Of a DNA stretch of 64,000 nucleotides, positions 58,500 through 64,000 are shown in pieces. Both the position numbers and the translations under genes were made by a program. The notes under the pieces were generated by a model, which made no database searches, was not told where the DNA came from, and was given only the letters and a program-made list of their open reading frames with translations. Position 1 is the stretch's first letter; each line of letters begins with the position of its first letter. The stretch comes from Kluyveromyces lactis (lineage: Eukaryota > Ascomycota > Saccharomycetes > Saccharomycetales > Saccharomycetaceae): contig NC_006038.1 in assembly GCF_000002515.2 (NCBI RefSeq), positions 1,054,001 through 1,118,000 of the forward strand, read 5' to 3'.

Positions 58500-60476
58500 A
58501 TGATGGCTATGGAGAATGGACAGAAGAGACAATGCACTGACCTTAGTTCTGCTATGATCAGTGGTTCTGATAAGAAGAGGCGGAGGGTAGAGTTTTCAGA
58601 AACCGTTCTGGATCAAGATGGTAATTCGGTTTTATCTGGCAGCAATACGAGAAAAGACGGGAGTGGGAATGATAAGAAGTTTGCTTTAGAGATGTTTGAA
58701 AGCTTTGTAATTAGAGCTTTGAAGGAGATAGATGCTGGTGAGGATTCTGGTATTGAGTCTTTGTCTATGCAAGTATCTTTACCAGCGTCCAGTGCAGATC
58801 GTATATCCGCTGATAATTTCTCCTTGCTTCTACGGATGCTGGGGAATAATATAACAAAGATCGATAATAAGAGAGGACTGACCATAATCAGATCAATAAT
58901 CAACTTTGAGAAGTGGTGGGAGTTACCTGCTACTACTCTAAGTAGCTATATATCTTTCATTAGAATCTTGTGTTCTAGTTTGCCTAAATGGTGGCAGGAT
59001 GTGTCGATGGCATTAATTTCGAATTTCCAGTTATCGATGTCCAAGACAGTGCAACATCATGAGATGTTACGGTACTTCTTAAAGACGATCCCATCCTCTG
59101 TTCATTTCATTGATTCATACATTGCGAAGTTTTTCCCAAATAAGAACGATTCGAAGAAAGTGCTGCTCAATTTCATATCGAACGTGTTGGCATTGACGGA
59201 ATACTGTCACGAGCTTCGGTTTCAAGCGTGGTCTTTGGTCATTGAAAAGGTGATCTCTATCGATGTGGAGTTACAGAACGAATTGGATGAACTCGATGAG
59301 GATATAGACGATGTGGATGATGACGATGATGACGATGATGGTGATGATGACGACGACAACGACGACGACGACGAAAGCGGCGATAGTGGTGATAATGATT
59401 CCGAAGATGAAAATGAGAACAACCAAGAACGGATTTTGAAACGTTATGGTATAACTAAATCTGGTAATGATGCAGATGATGATATGGATGGTAGTGACCA
59501 GGACAGCGATGAAGAGATGGATGGAGATGAAGTCTACTACGTGGATCTTTCTCATAACATTAAAGAACTATCTTCAAAGCTGGACGATATTCTAGCCGTC
59601 ATCACCAGTAAACTCTCATGTGCATTGACACCTGAATCCTTGGAGGACGGAGACGGAGTCACCATCTTCAACACTTTGACGTCGTTGTTTAAAACGCATA
59701 TTCTACCGACGTACTACACGAGGTCAGTACAGTACTTGATGTTCCATGTTTCACAACAACAACCGGAGCTTATGGATGCGTTTTTGGTCACATTGATAGA
59801 CATTTCGTTTTCTCCTAATGAGACCATGGAAAAGAAGATCAAATCTCTACAATACATCGGTTCATTCATCGCTAGAGCTAAGAAACTCACGCGAACTCAA
59901 ATTGTATTCGTCACAAGCTACTTGACCTCGTGGCTAAACAGATACGTGTTGGAAAGAGAAGAAGAAGTGGATCAACAAGGTGGTATGGAAAGATTCAAAC
60001 ATTTCTATGCAGTTTTCCAAGCCATCTGCTACATCTTCTGCTTTAGACATTCGATCTTAAGGGACGGTAACGATGCATGGGAATGTGATTTGGACAAGTT
60101 CTTCCAAAGAATGGTCATTTCGAAGTTCAATCCATTGAAATACTGTAACGGTAACGTCATGATGATGTTCGCAAAGATCGCTCAGAATGAAGGCGTCGTG
60201 TACTGTTTCAGCATCATCGAAAACAATAATAATGAGAGACTCAGAGGTATCACGGGTAAATCTGCAGAATCTGGTGGCTCTTCCATCAGTGGTACGTGGT
60301 CTCTAGCTACCAGACAACAATTTATAGATTTACAATCATATTTCCCATACGATCCGTTATTCCTAACGAATTACAAATCAATGATGAAGGACTATTACAT
60401 AGAATGGACTGAAGTCAGCAAAGATTACGAAAGTGACGATTCAGATGAACTAGACGATTCGCCACTATCATCATGA
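58500..60476 (+). CDS. RRN3: Rrn3, RNA polymerase I initiation factor
   Basis: The first ATG of the frame, at 58500, gives 658 residues; an adjacent ATG at 58503 is equally possible. Rrn3 is a HEAT-repeat protein, and SSLPKWWQDVSMALI, MLRYFLKTIPSS and IVFVTSYLTSWLNRYVLE mark the fold. A striking acidic insert (about residues 255-345), almost all Asp/Glu with Ser/Asn, splits the repeats, as in S. cerevisiae Rrn3 (627 residues, YKL125W). Rrn3 binds Pol I through the A43 stalk and makes it competent to start rRNA transcription, under TOR control. The acidic insert is coded by GAT/GAC repeats. Confidence 0.94.
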   Translation: MMAMENGQKRQCTDLSSAMISGSDKKRRRVEFSETVLDQDGNSVLSGSNTRKDGSGNDKKFALEMFESFVIRALKEIDAGEDSGIESLSMQVSLPASSADRISADNFSLLLRMLGNNITKIDNKRGLTIIRSIINFEKWWELPATTLSSYISFIRILCSSLPKWWQDVSMALISNFQLSMSKTVQHHEMLRYFLKTIPSSVHFIDSYIAKFFPNKNDSKKVLLNFISNVLALTEYCHELRFQAWSLVIEKVISIDVELQNELDELDEDIDDVDDDDDDDDGDDDDDNDDDDESGDSGDNDSEDENENNQERILKRYGITKSGNDADDDMDGSDQDSDEEMDGDEVYYVDLSHNIKELSSKLDDILAVITSKLSCALTPESLEDGDGVTIFNTLTSLFKTHILPTYYTRSVQYLMFHVSQQQPELMDAFLVTLIDISFSPNETMEKKIKSLQYIGSFIARAKKLTRTQIVFVTSYLTSWLNRYVLEREEEVDQQGGMERFKHFYAVFQAICYIFCFRHSILRDGNDAWECDLDKFFQRMVISKFNPLKYCNGNVMMMFAKIAQNEGVVYCFSIIENNNNERLRGITGKSAESGGSSISGTWSLATRQQFIDLQSYFPYDPLFLTNYKSMMKDYYIEWTEVSKDYESDDSDELDDSPLSS

Positions 60477-60941
60477 TACCAGGAAATTCACCTTTCATCG
60501 ATATATGACAGCAGTCACTTTAGCATTTTTAATCAGTGTCAGTTAATAAGATATATAGCATAATAAATAGACACAAATATCTTAGAAGGCGACACACTGG
60601 TAGAAAGCCTGTTCAGTTGTTCTGAATCCCACAACCGATCTTCATCACATGTGTAGATCCATCGAATGGTATACATTTGCAGTTTATGCTTATCACGTGC
60701 TTTTATTGATCCTTTAGACAAAATTTTGAAGTGAGCCGATATCAAAACCCCAGACCTTAATAATTGATGACAAGAGTAAACAAGAATACGATAAAGAAAA
60801 GGGTGTTTTCATCCCACTTCAAGGTACTTCTGATAGAGTATTTACTGGTAAACTTTGAGTGTTAGTTGATGATTTCGTTTGATGGTAATTTTATTCGTTA
60901 TTTACAGATAATAAAGTAAAAGTTTCTACAAGGAGAAAAAA
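60477..60941. other. RRN3-SSH4 spacer and SSH4 promoter
   Basis: A 465-bp AT-rich spacer with CACGTG at 60693-60698. No coding frame is supported. Confidence 0.5.
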
Positions 60942-62570
60942 ATGGGACTAATAGTTTTGCAGGATGGGTTTCCGAATGATCGACCAATACAGGGATTTCC
61001 TTCTGATCCTGTGGTCAGAGTACCCGATGATACTATACCAGCTGATGATGCATTCAGTTTGATGTTTTTGATATCCCTTAGCATAACTTTTGGGTTATTG
61101 TTACTGGTTTTAATATTGATTTCGATATATTTGACGTTTTGTGGGGGCAATGACGGTGATGATAGCGACGATGAGGATGAAGACGGGACTTCTGTTTCAT
61201 TCAAGTTCTTTAGGAAGCGTAATAGCTTACTGCTAGATAGCAGTTTTATGACGCCGGGAAAGTTTGATGACGATGAGAGTTTGAAGGTGCGTGAGGCAAA
61301 AGAGTTGCCGAAGATGTCTTCATTTGAAGTTGAACTGTATGAACGTACCAAAGAGTTTCAGAAGATGAGCCCTCCGATGGTTAAACCGTTGGGTTCATTT
61401 TTGAATTCTCAAGATAAACAGGTGATTAAGGATAGGGGTATTCAGTCTTACTTTTTCCTACCGTCAATAAACGATAATGTGGATATCAATGGTGCATTTT
61501 TGCCCAGCTTCTTTGTAGAGGATAAGTTGAACGTCTCCTTTACCAAGTTTAATATTTCTTCTAGTGCAATAATGAACTACCCACTTCCGATGAACAAGAA
61601 AGACGCCGTATATTTTGAAGTGAAGGTTTACAAGTTTAAAACTTGTTCTAATTCTATCTTTAGCATTGGATTGATGACATGCCCTTACCCATATTTCCGG
61701 ATCCCAGGTACAGCAGCATACTCTATAGCGTACGAGTCCACTGGTAAGCTAAGAATCAATAATGCGTTCGGAGCTGATACTTTGTTGCCTAAGTTGGAAG
61801 AAGGCGATGTTGTTGGGTTCGGATACAGATATAGTTCGGGAACCATATTTATAACGCATAACGGAAAAAAGATGATGGATGTAACGCATAAAGTCGGTAT
61901 AGACTTGTTCGTTGGCCTTGGTGCCATGAACGCGGCCTACACACGCACATACACGAAGGATGGCCTATTTGAGGACCCCGATAATGTGAGTTTTAGACAA
62001 AAATGGTCTGAATTACAAGCATTCAACAATGGAGAATCGAGTTCAGATTACATTGACGCCAGAAATGTTATAAGTAAAGATCTATTACAAGTTCATGATC
62101 CCAAGGAAGACACAGTAAGCTCTGATAATATTGAGTTGCATGTAAACCTGGGGCAACTGGGATTTGTCTTCATCGAAGCCAACGTCAAGAAATACGCGTT
62201 TGGTAGCGTTTACGGAGATATTGGTATTCCACCCGCCTACAACGGAGACGATATCAAACAAGATATGCTATTACAAAAGGGTGATGAGCTCCCGCCAGAG
62301 TATCCAGACGATGCCGTGGATTTCTTTGGTGACATTCACAGTCCCGCTTCAACTTCTGAACCACCGTCCGCCACTTTTTCAGCAGGCCTACCAATGGATA
62401 ATGCGGCGGACACACCTGTTTCAACAGCAGATGCAGATGCAGATGCAGATGCAGATGCAGATGAAGAAGAACCATTGATATCTGTGAAGAAGCCCGCTGC
62501 GCAAACGCATTCGAAGAAGAACAATAAGAAGAAAAAGAAGAAGAAGAGCAATAGAAATCGGAGGGGTTGA
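60942..62570 (+). CDS. SSH4: Ssh4, Rsp5 adaptor of endosome and vacuole
   Basis: A 542-residue membrane protein (S. cerevisiae Ssh4, YKL124W, is 579). One membrane span lies near residues 37-63 (LMFLISLSITFGLLLLVLIL). A SPRY domain fills about residues 160-330, with YFEVKVYKFKTCSNSIFSIG and GDVVGFGYRYSSGTIFITHN. PPAY near residue 429 and PPEY near residue 450 are the PY motifs that recruit the WW domains of Rsp5. The tail holds six Ala-Asp repeats from a hexanucleotide run and ends in a Lys-rich stretch. It ubiquitinates membrane proteins for vacuolar degradation. Confidence 0.94.
   Translation: MGLIVLQDGFPNDRPIQGFPSDPVVRVPDDTIPADDAFSLMFLISLSITFGLLLLVLILISIYLTFCGGNDGDDSDDEDEDGTSVSFKFFRKRNSLLLDSSFMTPGKFDDDESLKVREAKELPKMSSFEVELYERTKEFQKMSPPMVKPLGSFLNSQDKQVIKDRGIQSYFFLPSINDNVDINGAFLPSFFVEDKLNVSFTKFNISSSAIMNYPLPMNKKDAVYFEVKVYKFKTCSNSIFSIGLMTCPYPYFRIPGTAAYSIAYESTGKLRINNAFGADTLLPKLEEGDVVGFGYRYSSGTIFITHNGKKMMDVTHKVGIDLFVGLGAMNAAYTRTYTKDGLFEDPDNVSFRQKWSELQAFNNGESSSDYIDARNVISKDLLQVHDPKEDTVSSDNIELHVNLGQLGFVFIEANVKKYAFGSVYGDIGIPPAYNGDDIKQDMLLQKGDELPPEYPDDAVDFFGDIHSPASTSEPPSATFSAGLPMDNAADTPVSTADADADADADADEEEPLISVKKPAAQTHSKKNNKKKKKKKSNRNRRG
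62427..62462. repeat. GCAGAT hexanucleotide repeat, six units
   Basis: Six exact GCAGAT units inside SSH4 encode six Ala-Asp pairs in the disordered tail. A length change of one unit keeps the frame, so the tract may vary between strains. Confidence 0.95.
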
Positions 62571-62728
62571 ATGACACGGAAACATGATTTCACTTATTTA
62601 TAAAGGCACTAACTTTCAGTTCGATTTCTCAATTATACGTATATATATATTTATATAGGATAGTATATTTAAATGTGGCTACATTACATATGCTTTCAAT
62701 TTGGCTTGTGCCATCTGTGCTACGGTAT

Positions 62729-63160
62729 CTATTTCTTTCCCTTCTTATTCTTCTTCTTACCATTCTTTCCAGATACAGTATTTGAAGCTGTAGTCGTAGG
62801 GGCGCTGACTTTCGTCTTTACAGGCTCTACGTAAGGTTTTACCTTCTGGTTCACCAATAGAGTAGTCATCCCGGGAAGATCTTTTGACTTTTTCTTGAAC
62901 ACTTGTTTCCCAACTTTACCCAATTGTAGATTCACTCCTGTTGGACCAATAGCACTCAAGCCACGAGAAAGTTCTTTGGAATGAGCAGTCTTATATTTAT
63001 AAGTTAATCCTACCGAATCGTTCTTGGTCCTAAATGTCACTTTAGAATGAATATCATCGCTCTGCGGTCTATATTTCATCATAATCTTCGTTTGAGAAGC
63101 ATTTGTCTCGAGAAGTTTCAAACTTCCGGTGATAAAAGTATCCAAATCACTCACACTCAT
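62729..63160 (-). CDS. SRP21: SRP21 subunit of the signal recognition particle
   Basis: A 143-residue basic protein (S. cerevisiae Srp21 is 167). The shared core is KVTFRTKNDSVGLTYKYKTA followed by KELSRGLSAIGPTGVNLQLG; the C-terminus is a Lys-rich tail (GKNGKKKNKKGKK). Srp21 is the fungal counterpart of SRP9 and binds the Alu-type end of the yeast SRP RNA. The gene is convergent with SSH4 (158 bp between stops) and divergent from DGR2, as in S. cerevisiae (YKL124W, YKL122C, YKL121W). Confidence 0.93.
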   Translation of the reverse strand: MSVSDLDTFITGSLKLLETNASQTKIMMKYRPQSDDIHSKVTFRTKNDSVGLTYKYKTAHSKELSRGLSAIGPTGVNLQLGKVGKQVFKKKSKDLPGMTTLLVNQKVKPYVEPVKTKVSAPTTTASNTVSGKNGKKKNKKGKK

Positions 63161-63474
63161 CTTAAGGCCGCAATATCGAAGTCCCTTTGATCTATCAACC
63201 AGAAAAGTCTGACCCTGAGCCGATTGTAATGCTTTATTCTACAACCTCTTTTCCTTTTCTTCAGTGTCTTTGAATCATCTTTTCTTTAAACAACTTTTCG
63301 TTGACATTTTTAAAGGTTTGAAATTGCTTAAAGGTTTAAAGCCATTCTATATATATCATCAAAGAACAGATTATGTGTAAATTGTTGCAAAAAGTCGGTG
63401 ACCGAAAGCTGCGAGGTAAGTGAAACGAGTGAAATATTTGAGTATTATTAATTCTCTATCATTTGAGAAACATC
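63161..63474. other. SRP21-DGR2 divergent promoter region
   Basis: A 314-bp spacer between divergent starts. No consensus motif stands out to me. Confidence 0.5.
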
Positions 63475-64000
63475 ATGTCGAATATAGCAACTTCACATAG
63501 ACCACCAGGGTTAAACGAAAAGAACGGGACTAATATGATCAATAATGGTGGAGAAAACGTTGATTTATTTGGGACGGAAAACATCAGAGATGTGTACCCT
63601 GGTGTTGAAACAGGCGGTTGGGTTCAAGGGGAGTCAGCTGATAAGATAGATTGGTTAGAATTGGTGGGTAACGAAGATTTCAAAAGGCATTTAAAGACCG
63701 GGGAGCATATGAAGGTTTATCGGAAGAAGAAGGGGTTCAAGCAGTTTAGGAGACTTATACTAGCACAAGAGTTACGGCCCTTTGGCAATGAATTTCAAGA
63801 CTCTTCATCTTCGAACGAGAAGGGTACGGCAACAGAACCCATGAAAAATGGTGGCGCTGTGTGGTGCATAAGGTTTAGTCATGACGGAAAGTTCATGGCA
63901 ACGGCAGGGAAAGATGAAATACTTCGCATCTGGAAAGTAATATCATCTCCAGCAGAAAGGCTTGAATTGAACCAGCATTCTATTTCATTTTTGAAATCCA
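63475..64000 (+). CDS. DGR2: DGR2-type WD40 protein, N-terminus cut by window edge
   Basis: From an ATG at 63475 the frame stays open to the window end, 175 complete codons. A Gly/Asn-rich N-terminus is followed by WLELVGNEDFKRHLKT and KKKGFKQFRRLILAQEL, then a WD repeat, AVWCIRFSHDGKFMATAGKD and LRIWKV. This is the pattern of S. cerevisiae Dgr2 (YKL121W) and its WGD partner YMR102C, WDR44-like proteins of unclear function; dgr2 mutants resist 2-deoxyglucose. The remaining repeats lie outside the window. Confidence 0.88.
   Translation, partial: MSNIATSHRPPGLNEKNGTNMINNGGENVDLFGTENIRDVYPGVETGGWVQGESADKIDWLELVGNEDFKRHLKTGEHMKVYRKKKGFKQFRRLILAQELRPFGNEFQDSSSSNEKGTATEPMKNGGAVWCIRFSHDGKFMATAGKDEILRIWKVISSPAERLELNQHSISFLKS

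Overview
This window is 64 kb of a budding-yeast nuclear chromosome. Every gene I recognise matches a Saccharomyces cerevisiae protein, and nearly all are single uninterrupted frames packed with short AT-rich spacers. The gene order points to a Saccharomycetaceae yeast that did not go through the whole-genome duplication, most likely Kluyveromyces or a close relative. Genes that are paired in S. cerevisiae (NHP6A/B, MGR3/YKL133C, FOL3/RMA1, MYO3/5, PGM1/2, YPK1/2) occur once here and sit between singletons drawn from both S. cerevisiae sister blocks. I cannot fix the species from the sequence alone.

Bases 1 to about 29.4 kb interleave the S. cerevisiae blocks YBR094-YBR085 with YPR052-YPR047 and YBL038-YBL033. 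In order they are PBY1 (cut by the window edge), TIM12, NHP6, POL30, MAK3, ATG11, TAH18, MSF1, MRPL16, RFC5, APL3, a YggS/PLPBP-type PLP protein, IST2, POL12, STU1, a small conserved-looking ORF and RIB1. Three replication genes (POL30, RFC5, POL12) lie here. POL30 and POL12 have MluI cell-cycle boxes (ACGCGT) upstream.

From about 30.1 kb to the end the window interleaves YKL134-YKL121 with YMR115-YMR102: OCT1, MGR3, an SRAP/HMCES protein, FOL3, MED11, EUC1, SHE2, HFD1, MYO3/5, ILV2, PMU1, SPG4, YKU80, PGM, YPK, RRN3, SSH4, SRP21 and DGR2 (cut by the window edge). The two segments meet between RIB1 and OCT1, which are not neighbours in S. cerevisiae.

The genes belong to unrelated housekeeping pathways: replication, mitochondrial import and translation, autophagy, Fe-S assembly, riboflavin, folate and branched-chain amino-acid synthesis, lipid and glucose metabolism, actin/endocytosis and Pol I/II transcription. 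They do not form a functional cluster. I saw no transposon, LTR, tRNA, rRNA, centromere or CRISPR array, and no gene that looks foreign.

The most interesting material is non-coding. A 1.2-kb gap before NHP6 holds a perfect 46-bp palindrome of two Reb1-like sites and then a dense run of hairpins with its own TATA box, a candidate structured RNA. Reb1-like sites next to CACGTG recur in four gaps, each between genes in tandem orientation. A 21-bp inverted repeat with a 4-base loop sits at the RIB1/OCT1 junction. All functional readings of these elements are inference.
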